Assembly: GCA_964417785.1 (NCBI GenBank) | Contig: CAYQJO010000025.1 | Span: forward strand, 1-29,665 | DNA from: DAOTUL01 sp034437435 | GTDB taxonomy: Bacteria; Chloroflexota; Anaerolineae; Aggregatilineales; Phototrophicaceae | Reading direction: 5' to 3' | Length of the DNA: 29,665 nucleotides | In this document: positions 22,412 through 29,665 of the stretch, piece after piece | How positions within the stretch are numbered: the first letter of the stretch is position 1 | Layout: each line of letters opens with the position of its first letter | Program-made: the position numbers and the translations under genes | The notes under the pieces: generated by a model | Told to the model about the DNA's origin: nothing | The model's input: only the letters and a program-made list of their open reading frames with translations | The model's database searches: none

Positions 22412-22861
22412 ATGCGCTTTGTACTCTTCACAGAGAAGACAGTCTCTCAATGCCTCAAAGACATCAACGAGCGGTTGGAAGCCCGGCCAACCAAAACCCG
22501 ACCGGAGCTTGATGGTTGGATCGAAAAGGGTGGCTCGTTTTCGGTGGCGGTGACATCCAGGGTATTGAACCGCTTCAACCGGACCACCCGATTGAACGCC
22601 CAGGCCGCTCGTGAGAGCGGCGTGACCGTGATACGTGGCTATGTGCCAGATGGGGTCAGTCCGCACTGGCTGCGTGTTTTGTTTGCCGGGTTGCTGACCG
22701 TCACACTGATTCTGTTTCTCATTAACGAACCGATGATCGGTCTGCTGGTCTTTCTGTTCGGCAGCCTGCTCTATGTGCCGCTGCGTGGCGATTATGTCAA
22801 CAGTGAGACGCTTTTGATCGAAATCGAGCGCACGCTGAAGGCATCGCCCACGCGCAAGTAG
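22412..22861 (+). CDS. Membrane protein of unknown function, two spans
   Basis: A 149-residue protein: a soluble N-terminal part of about 90 residues, two close membrane segments at about 92-110 and 113-127, and a charged C-terminus. The layout (soluble domain, hairpin in the membrane) occurs in many uncharacterised small proteins. ATG 22412 is used because the frame above it runs through the terminator. The ribosome binding site is weak (GGGAAAG). Ends six bases before the converging LMW-PTP gene. Confidence 0.72.
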   Translation: MRFVLFTEKTVSQCLKDINERLEARPTKTRPELDGWIEKGGSFSVAVTSRVLNRFNRTTRLNAQAARESGVTVIRGYVPDGVSPHWLRVLFAGLLTVTLILFLINEPMIGLLVFLFGSLLYVPLRGDYVNSETLLIEIERTLKASPTRK

Positions 22862-22867
22862 AGAATC

Positions 22868-23377
22868 TCAAATGTTGTATGTCTGGCGGATATGGTCCAG
22901 CAGCGCACGACAGCCTTTCAAAACCAGATCGTAGGTTTCATCAAAGGCCCCGGTATAGTAGGGATCGGGGACTTCGTCATGTTGGACCAGTCCCGCCTCC
23001 TGCGCGTAGGATAGAAAGGGTCGCACCACAATCTGGCGGCCATCACGGGCGATCACACCATCCGCGTCTGGCGCTTCCGGTATCAGGCGCAGCACATCGG
23101 CCAGATTTTGCCGGTCCATCGTCAGAATGTAGTCGAATTGGTCGGCGTCACGGTGGCTGTACTGGCGAGCGCGGCCATTGTAGGGGATGTTGTGCTTTTT
23201 CAGGATATTCTGTGTCCCGCGATGAGGGCGTTCTCCTACATGCCACGAACCCGTCCCGGCGGAATCGACCTCGATCAGCGACCCCAGTCCGGCTTCTTTG
23301 ACCAGATTCTGGAAAACACCATCGGCCATCGGTGAGCGGCAGATATTGCCCAGGCACACAAACAATACGTTAATCAT
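22868..23377 (-). CDS. Low-molecular-weight protein tyrosine phosphatase
   Basis: A 169-residue phosphatase with the P-loop CLGNICRSP (Cys8 nucleophile, Arg14) at the N-terminus and the general acid in VPDPYYTG. In polysaccharide loci such enzymes (Wzb type) reverse tyrosine phosphorylation of the Wzc/CpsD-type kinase. Here the only CpsD-like protein (8703-9335) has no tyrosine tail, so the target is open; small-molecule roles are also possible. The ATG at 23377 overlaps the stop of the bactofilin gene by eight bases, so the two are coupled. The central insertion around residues 102-120 (EAPDADGVIARDGRQ) is longer than in short family members. Confidence 0.92.
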   Translation of the reverse strand: MINVLFVCLGNICRSPMADGVFQNLVKEAGLGSLIEVDSAGTGSWHVGERPHRGTQNILKKHNIPYNGRARQYSHRDADQFDYILTMDRQNLADVLRLIPEAPDADGVIARDGRQIVVRPFLSYAQEAGLVQHDEVPDPYYTGAFDETYDLVLKGCRALLDHIRQTYNI

Positions 23378-23789
23378 CGTTCTTGCTTTCTGCTTCCTGT
23401 ATGATCTCATCTGGTTGGACCATCGAGATTTTGCCGTCAATAAACGCACCTTCCTCGGTGGTCAGGGCGCTGGCGGTGATGTCGCCCCACACACGAGCGC
23501 TGCGCAGCAGTTGAATCTTGTTCCCGCTCAGGTTGCCCCGGATCGTTCCAGCGACTGCGATATTATGGGCGCTGATGTCGGCTTCGACGGTGGCCGACTC
23601 ACCGACCAGAACATTGCCGCTGATTTCAAGCGTACCGCTGAAAGTGCCATCGAGACGGACGTTGCCGCCGGTATGCAATACACCCTCCAGGCGGCTGTTG
23701 GCTCCCAGGACCGTATCGAAGCCCTGTGGCGATACCCGGATTTGTCTCTCCTCGTCGTCGCCGGTGCGATGGATGCTGAAAAACGTCAT
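23370..23789 (-). CDS. Bactofilin (polymer-forming cytoskeletal protein)
   Basis: A 139-residue protein. The core at about residues 27-120 is a run of short beta repeats (DTVLGANSRLEGVLHTGGNV, DGTFSGTLEISGNVLVGESA, then IRGNLSGNKIQL and WGDITASAL). This is the right-handed beta-helix of bactofilins, which assemble nucleotide-free filaments at the membrane and guide cell-shape or envelope enzymes. AGGAGG lies six bases upstream of the ATG, and a near-consensus promoter lies upstream of that. Co-transcribed with the LMW-PTP gene. Confidence 0.93.
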   Translation of the reverse strand: MTFFSIHRTGDDEERQIRVSPQGFDTVLGANSRLEGVLHTGGNVRLDGTFSGTLEISGNVLVGESATVEADISAHNIAVAGTIRGNLSGNKIQLLRSARVWGDITASALTTEEGAFIDGKISMVQPDEIIQEAESKNDD

Positions 23790-23810
23790 TCGTATCCTCC
23801 TATGCGCTCT

Positions 23811-23839
23811 ATTAAACTCGCTGTGGGCTGCATTGGCAA
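23811..23839 (-). promoter_or_regulatory. Promoter of the bactofilin-LMW-PTP operon
   Basis: TTGCCA (23839-23834) and TTTAAT (23816-23811) on the minus strand are 17 bases apart, five of six matches each to the sigma-70 consensus. The expected start lies just before the AGGAGG of the bactofilin gene. The same gap must also serve the divergent gene at 23892. Confidence 0.65.
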
Positions 23840-23891
23840 GGTATCTATGTTACTATTGGGCATTATCGTTTTCAGATGCAGGACAAACCGC

Positions 23892-24929
23892 ATGACCACA
23901 ATCTGGACCTTGCCACGCATTGAAATCCAGTCTTTGACGGCTATCCGGGAAGTACGCCCAACGGCGCTTTTGACGGGCAAAACAGCCTGGTCAACTGTTA
24001 ATTCAATGGTCGAACTGCCCCTGGTTGTCCAGGCGGAACCGTACACCACCGAGCGCAGGTTCTTAGATCAGCTATCCGAGTCGCTGCCGCCCCAGATTGA
24101 GGTCGTCTACGCCATCGGTGGCGGGCTTGTATCGGATGTTGCCAAGTATGTCGGTTGGAAGCGCAAATTGCCGGTTGTCATTGTGCCGACAGTTCTCAGT
24201 GTGGATGGTTTTTTCACCGCGCTGGTGGCCGTCCGTGAGAATGACACCGTCGGATACGAACATACTGGTCCGGCTAACCGGGTAATCATCGACTGGGATG
24301 TCGTCAGCGAGGCTCCGCTGCATTTTCGTGGCACCGGCATCGCGGAGATTTTGAGCATCGTCACCGGTCTGCTGGATTGGCGCTATGCCGCCGAACGTAA
24401 CAAGAACACCCCCAACGAGCGTTTCCAGCCCTGGGCCGCCGGAATGGCCGCCGGTATCGCGCAGCAGGCGTTCAAGATTGCGAAGGGTGTGGGTGAAGGC
24501 CGTGTCGAGTCTTTGCAGAATTTGCTCGATCTCATCTGCATTGAGGTCCAGTTAACCAACCAGTTGGGTCATAACCGCCCGCAGGAAGGCAGCGAGCAGT
24601 ATTTTGCTTATGCCATCGAGGAGCGTATCGCCCGCACCGCTGGCCGCAGCATGCCGTATGCTGACCTGATCGGTCCCGGCATTATGATCGCGGCGGCGCT
24701 GCACGGCCAGGATATTGCACCGATCCGATCAACTCTGCTATCCGCCGGTATCCGGCTCGGCCAACTCAAACCGGACGACATCACCGATACGCTCCGGACT
24801 CTGCCGAAGTATGTGCGCGACCACAATCTGCCCTACAGCATTCTGCACGATCTCGATCTGTCATTGGAAGGGGTGCAGGAACTGCTGGCGACGACCGGCC
24901 TGGACGTCAGCGGTCGGCGGCCTTTGTAG
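23892..24929 (+). CDS. Glycerol-1-phosphate dehydrogenase family protein lacking usual metal histidines
   Basis: A 345-residue relative of AraM/EgsA sn-glycerol-1-phosphate dehydrogenases. The NAD-binding part is intact: AIGGGLVSDVAKYVGW (Gly76-78), VVIVPTVLSVDGFFT. The metal site is not. Where the family normally has GD.L, a SEH-type motif and an HG..V..G motif, this protein has AEILS (Glu152), SEQ (234-236) and PYADLIGPG (255-263). Loss of both histidines suggests no metal-dependent redox chemistry, or a shifted reaction. ATG 23892 follows AGGA by eight bases. The longer frame from 23298 is a shadow of genes on the other strand. Followed 12 bases later by the phosphohexomutase, probably in one operon. 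Confidence 0.85.
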   Translation: MTTIWTLPRIEIQSLTAIREVRPTALLTGKTAWSTVNSMVELPLVVQAEPYTTERRFLDQLSESLPPQIEVVYAIGGGLVSDVAKYVGWKRKLPVVIVPTVLSVDGFFTALVAVRENDTVGYEHTGPANRVIIDWDVVSEAPLHFRGTGIAEILSIVTGLLDWRYAAERNKNTPNERFQPWAAGMAAGIAQQAFKIAKGVGEGRVESLQNLLDLICIEVQLTNQLGHNRPQEGSEQYFAYAIEERIARTAGRSMPYADLIGPGIMIAAALHGQDIAPIRSTLLSAGIRLGQLKPDDITDTLRTLPKYVRDHNLPYSILHDLDLSLEGVQELLATTGLDVSGRRPL

Positions 24930-24941
24930 ATAGGACATCCT

Positions 24942-26381
24942 ATGATCCATTTTGGAACGGACGGTTGGCGGGCGGTCATTGCCGACACTTTTACGTTTGA
25001 AAATCTGCGTCTGGTATCTCAGGCGGTTGCCAACTGGGTCAATACGACCCACAGCGGCGAGTCCCCGCCGGAGGTCGTGGTGGGTTATGACACGCGCTTT
25101 TTGTCAGATCGCTTCGCCTCTGAAGTAGCACGGGTGCTGGCTGCCAACGGTATTCTTGTGTGGCAGACGCGCACGGATGCGCCGACACCGGCCATCTCAT
25201 ACAATGTCAAAGCCCGCAGCGCCGCTGCCGGAGTGGTCATCACCGCCAGCCACAATCCCCCGCGTTACAACGGTTTCAAGGTGAAATCGACCTATGGCGG
25301 CTCCGCTACCAGCGATCAATGCGACGAGATTGAGCGCGAATTGGTGAATATGGCGCATGCCGGTAACAAGGTCAACATCATGCCCTACGAGGACGCGCAG
25401 GAAGCCGGTTTGATCTGCCGTTTCGACCCTTCGTGGGAGTATTACCAGCACCTTACCGATTTCGTTGACATCGACAAAATCTCAGAAGCCGAGCTTCAGA
25501 TTGTGGCGGATGCCATGTGGGGGGCCGGTCGCGGTGCTTTCACCGGGATGTTGTCGCGGACCCGCTGCAACGTGGTTGGTATCCGTGATGTCCTCAATCC
25601 TGGCTTTGGTGGTATTCATCCGGAACCGATGTTGAAACATCTTAACGAATTGGTTGCCACCGTGACCCGTTTGCACGCCGACATTGGCATCGCCACTGAC
25701 GGTGACGCGGACCGGATTGGTGCAATTGATGCTCTGGGCAACTTCATCGACCCGCACCATATCCTGGCGCTGACGCTGCGCCATCTGGTTGAGAACAAAG
25801 AGCAGCGCGGCGCTGTAGTCAAGACAGTCTCCACCACGTCGATGATCGATGTACTGGCGCAGAAATATGACCTGATGCTGCATGAGACACCGGTGGGCTT
25901 TAACCATATCGCGGACTTGATGATGAACGAGGATGTCCTCATCGGCGGCGAGGAGAGCGGCGGCATCACGGTGCGCGGCCACATCCCCGAAGGCGACGGT
26001 ATTCTGATGGGATTGCTGCTGCTGGAAGTCATGGCGACGGCTGGTGCGCCTTTACATGAGATTGTGGCCGATTTGCAGGACAAATATGGTCCGGCCCATT
26101 ACGCCCGCAACGATGTGAAGCTCTCCCGCCACCTGCCCAAATCGGAGGTGGTGCAGATGCTGGCTGACTCGGCTCCAGCGCAGCTTAACGGCGAGACGGT
26201 CGCCCGTGTTGATACCAAAGACGGTGTGAAGTTCTATATGGCGGATCGAAGCTGGTTGTTGATCCGGCCCAGTGGGACTGAGCCGGTTTTGCGCATCTAT
26301 GCCGAGGCTCACGCGCCCTATGCGGTCAATGCCCTGCTGGAAGAGGGCGGGTTGATGGGCCGGCGGCTGCTGGAAAGTTAA
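24942..26381 (+). CDS. Phosphoglucomutase/phosphomannomutase
   Basis: Interconverts hexose 1- and 6-phosphates. The 479-residue protein has all four active-site blocks: TASHNPP with phosphoserine Ser103, the metal loop DGDADRIG, the sugar loop GGEESGGI, and the phosphate loop RPSGTEPVLR. Length is normal for the alpha-D-phosphohexomutase family; I cannot tell glucose from mannose or glucosamine specificity. AGGA precedes the ATG by about six bases. Its product (for example glucose-1-phosphate) would feed RmlA and the glycan clusters. Its stop overlaps the converging gene's stop by three bases. Confidence 0.94.
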   Translation: MIHFGTDGWRAVIADTFTFENLRLVSQAVANWVNTTHSGESPPEVVVGYDTRFLSDRFASEVARVLAANGILVWQTRTDAPTPAISYNVKARSAAAGVVITASHNPPRYNGFKVKSTYGGSATSDQCDEIERELVNMAHAGNKVNIMPYEDAQEAGLICRFDPSWEYYQHLTDFVDIDKISEAELQIVADAMWGAGRGAFTGMLSRTRCNVVGIRDVLNPGFGGIHPEPMLKHLNELVATVTRLHADIGIATDGDADRIGAIDALGNFIDPHHILALTLRHLVENKEQRGAVVKTVSTTSMIDVLAQKYDLMLHETPVGFNHIADLMMNEDVLIGGEESGGITVRGHIPEGDGILMGLLLLEVMATAGAPLHEIVADLQDKYGPAHYARNDVKLSRHLPKSEVVQMLADSAPAQLNGETVARVDTKDGVKFYMADRSWLLIRPSGTEPVLRIYAEAHAPYAVNALLEEGGLMGRRLLES

Positions 26382-27604
26382 CGCTGGAATCGTTTCGTAA
26401 TGTTGTTCAGCAAATCAAACCAGAAGGGCGCACCCTGAGCGGCGGCGATGGTCGTCACCACCAGACCAATCAGCTTTTTGATCCAGAGGGACCCCCAATT
26501 GTCGCTGTTGCCCGGTATGAAGTTCCAGAAATTGCGCGGGTTGTCGGTCGGGTCCGGCAGCCCTAATCGCAGACTGGTGTCGATCATCTGCTGGTCAACC
26601 GGTGTGAACTGCCAGCCAATCGGTAGTTGTAGTTCGAGCAAGTTTTGAATGGTTTCCTGTGTTTCCTCGGCCTGACGGCGCAGGGTTTTAGGGTTGGTGG
26701 GACTCGTATCTTCGACCTGACTCTGGTCGAATTCGAGTGCGGCATCGACCACCGCACCGCGCAGGATCGGGTCTTCCCACAAGGTCCGCCCCAGAAAGAA
26801 CGTGTCTACATTCAACACAACTGCGAGAACGAAAGCTGCCAAAACCGAGTAGAACCGCAGGCGGCTCTTATACGTTTCGCTGACCCGGTTCATGCCGTCG
26901 TCGAACCAGTCGACCAACTGCGCCTGTGCCTCGGCCAGATCGTCCACGCGCTTGAGGATGGTCTTGAGGGCGGAGCGCAAATTGGGGTCGGAAATCTGGT
27001 TGATGCCTTCCAGCAGCGGGACAAGCTGGTCGCTTTTGAGTCCGGCTTTCTGGATGCGAGTCTCAATTGCCTGGATACCCAGAAGGAGTTGTTCTCGGTG
27101 GCCGGTGTCGCTGATCTGGTTGGCGACCATGTGAATTTCGCGCAGTGTTTCTTCCGAGTAACGCTTGTCCAGGTTGGTCAGCAGTTCGCGCAGTTGTGAT
27201 TTTTCCGTGCTGGATGGCAGGGCGTGGATGGCCTGCTGTAATTCGCCATATAATCCCTTCTCGGCGTCGGAGATGAGTTCCGCGATCAAAGCTTCGACAA
27301 ATTCCTTTGGTGGAATGTAGTTGACCCGCGTCTCCTGGCTGCTGGCGATGGCTTCGGCAGCCTCAACGGTCATCTTAACGCCGGACGGCACCGACACCCG
27401 CACCATCCTAATCAGTGGGTGGGCCAGCAGCCGTGCCTGAAGCTGCTTATCGGTGATTAAATCCTGCAAGCCGCTCTTAAGTTCTTTGGCACGCATGTTG
27501 AAAATTGATGTAATGATGGTATTGATCTGTGTGACCAGAATCGCCAGCAAGCTGAACACGAAGATCAAGCCGATGGCAACCTGGATGATGGCTGAGTCGA
27601 ACAT
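26378..27604 (-). CDS. Membrane protein with central helical domain, unknown function
   Basis: A 408-residue protein. An N-terminal membrane segment at about 6-27 is followed by a long mostly helical domain (about 30-240) with many Leu/Ile/Glu/Lys heptad-like stretches, a second membrane segment near 252-272, and a C-terminal part with a weak third hydrophobic stretch near 375-390. Start ATG 27604 has AAAGGA eight bases upstream and a promoter 32 bases above that. ATG 27634 lies at or before the expected transcription start, so it is unlikely. No family recognised; similar layouts occur in Chloroflexota. Confidence 0.82.
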   Translation of the reverse strand: MFDSAIIQVAIGLIFVFSLLAILVTQINTIITSIFNMRAKELKSGLQDLITDKQLQARLLAHPLIRMVRVSVPSGVKMTVEAAEAIASSQETRVNYIPPKEFVEALIAELISDAEKGLYGELQQAIHALPSSTEKSQLRELLTNLDKRYSEETLREIHMVANQISDTGHREQLLLGIQAIETRIQKAGLKSDQLVPLLEGINQISDPNLRSALKTILKRVDDLAEAQAQLVDWFDDGMNRVSETYKSRLRFYSVLAAFVLAVVLNVDTFFLGRTLWEDPILRGAVVDAALEFDQSQVEDTSPTNPKTLRRQAEETQETIQNLLELQLPIGWQFTPVDQQMIDTSLRLGLPDPTDNPRNFWNFIPGNSDNWGSLWIKKLIGLVVTTIAAAQGAPFWFDLLNNITKRFQR

Positions 27605-27635
27605 GCGCCAAATCCTTTCCTGATAGTCACTCATT

Positions 27636-27664
27636 ATTGTAGTGGCGAACCCTTGCGAAAACAA
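27636..27664 (-). promoter_or_regulatory. Promoter of the 408-residue membrane protein
   Basis: TTGTTT (27664-27659) and TACAAT (27641-27636) on the minus strand are exactly 17 bases apart. The predicted start near 27629 supports translation from ATG 27604 rather than from upstream in-frame codons. Confidence 0.6.
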
Positions 27665-27783
27665 ACAGACTAACACAAGCATTAGAGATTCCGAAGCGCG
27701 TCAAACTCGCTATTCCATTGGGATGTTTCGGTGGTAATGTTTCGCCTGGGGCTACTTCACATGCGCGTCGCGCAAGGTTCATC

Positions 27784-29031
27784 ATGCGATCCCAAGAACA
27801 AACGAACTTCTCTCATCTGGTCTTTGATATTGCCTGGTTCGGGTTGGCGCTGGCGGCGACAACCCGATTTTTGTCCATCTACGCTATCCGGCTGGGAGCC
27901 AGCCCGACTGATCTGGGTTGGATCGCATCACTGCCGGGATTGGTACTGCTGATCGCTGCCGGATTGACACCGCGCTGGCGGCGGTTGTACAGCAGTTCGC
28001 TGCGGGCGATCATCTGGCCGTCGCTGATGTTCCGCATTATCTTCCTGCTGCCGGCCTTCGCACCTTTCTTGCCGGTCGAATGGCGTCCATTATGGTTGAT
28101 CCTGGCCGTGACGATTCCGGCGCTGCCACAGGGGATCGCCGGGGCGATTTTCATCTCATTAATGCGCGAGTCGGTCAACGAGAACCGGCAGGCGGCTCTG
28201 CACAGCCATCGTTCGATGGCGATGAACATCACAATCGGTGCGGGTGCGCTGGCTTTCGGCGTCTTGCTGGAAGTCCTGCCCTTCCCGCTCAACTATCAGG
28301 TCATGTTTGTGCTGGCGTTTTTGTTCGCGCTGGCGAGTTTTGCGCATGTTTTGCGTATCCATATTCTGTATCCAGCACCGGTGCCACTGCCACGCAAGCA
28401 GGCACCCCAGTATGAAGAAGGAATCTGGCGCTCGCCGGCGTTTCTCTCGGTGGGTCTGGCTGCGCTTATCGGTCATGTCGCCTTCACCGCGCTCGTGATG
28501 GTGATCCCGCTGCGTCTGGTCGATGATCTGAGTGCCAGCGAGGGTTTCATGGCGCTGTATGGCATGGTCGAACTGGGCAGTGGTGCCTTGATGGCCGTGT
28601 TTGCCGAAAGGCTGATCCGTCGCTTCGGCTCGCGCCAGGTCATCGCGATCATGATGGTAGGTTTGGCGGCAGCGGCAGTGTGGATGGCGCTGGTGCCGGT
28701 ATTGGCGCTCACGCTCGTCACGGCACTGCTGACGGGTATGTCGTGGACGGCGGCGACCATCAGCATGTTTGTCTATCTGGTGGAGCGTGTCCCCAGCCGG
28801 GAGTCAACCCGCTCTTCCGGTGCCTTCCAGCAGGTGATTGCGCTGGGCGTATTCCTGGGGCCATTGTTCGGCAATATGCTGCTGGACCTACAAATGCCGG
28901 TGGTCAATGTTTTGCTGACGGGGGCCGTGCTGCGCATCCTGATCGGTATTGTGATTTACTATAACCCGTTGGAAGTCGTCGCGCCGGCGAGACTGTCATA
29001 CGCTCTGAAAGGCCGGCGTCGCCGTCGGTAG
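27784..29031 (+). CDS. Major facilitator superfamily transporter
   Basis: A 415-residue protein with 12 likely membrane segments and the six-plus-six MFS layout. Typical pieces are GASPTDLGWIASLPGLVLLI after helix 1, RESVNENRQAALHSHRSMAMN between helices 4 and 5, and a second half with RLIRRFGSRQVIAIMM. The basic C-terminus (KGRRRRR) is cytoplasmic. Substrate not predictable. ATG 27784 has AAGG six bases upstream; the frame opens earlier at 27718, but that stretch reads unlike a transporter N-terminus. Its last 36 bases overlap the end of the SH3b gene on the other strand. Confidence 0.9.
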   Translation: MRSQEQTNFSHLVFDIAWFGLALAATTRFLSIYAIRLGASPTDLGWIASLPGLVLLIAAGLTPRWRRLYSSSLRAIIWPSLMFRIIFLLPAFAPFLPVEWRPLWLILAVTIPALPQGIAGAIFISLMRESVNENRQAALHSHRSMAMNITIGAGALAFGVLLEVLPFPLNYQVMFVLAFLFALASFAHVLRIHILYPAPVPLPRKQAPQYEEGIWRSPAFLSVGLAALIGHVAFTALVMVIPLRLVDDLSASEGFMALYGMVELGSGALMAVFAERLIRRFGSRQVIAIMMVGLAAAAVWMALVPVLALTLVTALLTGMSWTAATISMFVYLVERVPSRESTRSSGAFQQVIALGVFLGPLFGNMLLDLQMPVVNVLLTGAVLRILIGIVIYYNPLEVVAPARLSYALKGRRRRR

Positions 29032-29652
29032 CGGTGTTGGCGTTGGTGTGTCGGTGGCGTCCGGGTCCGGTGTTTGTGTGGGCCGGGGTGTCGGCGTCAG
29101 CGATGGTGTTTGCGATGGGGTTGGAGTCAATGTCGGGGCCGGAGTGAAGGTCTGCGTCGGTGTCAGCGTGGGATTCTCGGCCTCAATGATGTTGAAGAAC
29201 ATATAACCGGTCTCAATCCGGCGGGTGACCGGGTTGAGGTCGATGATATACCAGTCACTGTCGCTGCCGAGAACGCACACTGGTGTCCCTTCAGACAGCG
29301 ACTCCAGGATTTCGGAGCCGGTATTGGGTTCAGCGCGGACGATAGCGTTGGGGACGATGACGGCAAAATCCTGGCATTCCGGCATAGGGGTGAAGGTCGG
29401 GCGCGGCGTGAACAGGTCGCGTTCGACCTCGATCTGCTCGGCGGTAGCGGTCTCACGTACCAGGACCTGCTCGGTCGCTTCCATGACGCCCATGCCGCCA
29501 GAGGCAATAAAATCACTGACACCGGTCCAGACATAGTATGCGCCAAACACAAAGGCCACGCCCAGCAGGAAAACCAGCCATGCCGGTGGACCCCCGCCAC
29601 CGTAGTTGGGCCGCCTGGGTTGTGTTTTGGGCGTCTTCCCACCGCTCAGCAT
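28996..29652 (-). CDS. Membrane-anchored SH3b-domain protein with Thr/Pro tail (start uncertain)
   Basis: Up to 218 residues from ATG 29652. Residues about 22-44 are a membrane segment (PAWLVFLLGVAFVFGAYYVW). About 92-160 form a bacterial SH3 (SH3b) domain: DFAVIVPNAIVRAEPNTGSE ... GTPVCVLGSDSDWYIIDL. About 165-212 is a Thr-Pro-rich tail (TPTPT type), common on Chloroflexota cell-surface proteins. SH3b domains bind cell-wall or other peptides. The frame remains open to the window edge and no clear ribosome binding site precedes 29652, so the true start may lie outside. Overlaps the MFS gene tail to tail by 36 bases. Confidence 0.85.
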   Translation of the reverse strand: MLSGGKTPKTQPRRPNYGGGGPPAWLVFLLGVAFVFGAYYVWTGVSDFIASGGMGVMEATEQVLVRETATAEQIEVERDLFTPRPTFTPMPECQDFAVIVPNAIVRAEPNTGSEILESLSEGTPVCVLGSDSDWYIIDLNPVTRRIETGYMFFNIIEAENPTLTPTQTFTPAPTLTPTPSQTPSLTPTPRPTQTPDPDATDTPTPTPLPTATPAFQSV

Positions 29653-29665
29653 CGCACGCTTACCC

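Noticed and set aside
23298..23891. Extra 198 N-terminal codons on the G1PDH-like protein
   Set aside because: The stretch is antisense to the LMW-PTP and bactofilin genes, both clearly real, and the family domain begins at 23892.

Overview
The window looks like a chromosomal segment of a member of the Chloroflexota, most probably Anaerolineae. This is an inference from gene content and style: moderately high GC, Thr/Pro-rich SH3b surface proteins, ParA-like/Wzz pairs, ArnT/PMT-like membrane glycosyltransferases, a TIR-FGE protein and many short GTAGGG palindromes. No rRNA, tRNA, CRISPR array, transposase or phage gene was seen. No gene-free stretch exceeds 300 bases; the longest is 15282-15565.

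Layout. (1) 1-2460, minus strand: the 5' part of a membrane-anchored beta-rich protein running off the left edge, then metK behind a complete SAM-I riboswitch, terminator and promoter. (2) 2452-4183: pterin genes, folE (minus) divergent from a folB/folX-like gene and a folK-like gene that lacks several conserved active-site residues. (3) 4192-12517, plus strand: an exopolysaccharide operon with two tandem ArnT/PMT-type glycosyltransferases, a Wzz-like protein, a CpsD-like ATPase, a small membrane protein, rmlA, a HAD phosphatase and rmlB. (4) 12595-15281: a KynB-like cyclase, a small membrane protein, a repeat-rich spacer, and a TIR-FGE protein whose C-terminus has the codon pattern of a diversity-generating retroelement (DGR) variable region. 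A spacer with palindromes and a structured-RNA candidate follows. (5) 21986-15566, minus strand: a second glycan operon (membrane protein, small unknown protein, rmlD, two GT2 enzymes, rnhB, a GT4 enzyme, a second Wzz-like protein). Its 3' spacers hold five GTAGGG hairpins and a 28-bp direct repeat. (6) 22122-29665: two small unknown proteins, LMW-PTP and bactofilin (minus), a glycerol-1-phosphate dehydrogenase homologue without the usual metal histidines, a phosphohexomutase, a membrane coiled-coil protein, an MFS transporter and an SH3b protein.

How the genes fit together. The phosphohexomutase can supply glucose-1-phosphate to RmlA, and RmlB and RmlD act later in dTDP-sugar synthesis; no rmlC is present. 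The GT2, GT4 and ArnT/PMT-like proteins would build or decorate a surface glycan, and the Wzz/CpsD-like proteins and LMW-PTP would control its length or export. The most unusual items are the DGR-type TIR-FGE gene with its 3' palindromes and RNA-like element, the G1PDH homologue without metal histidines, and the FolK homologue with altered catalytic residues beside a FolX-like protein.
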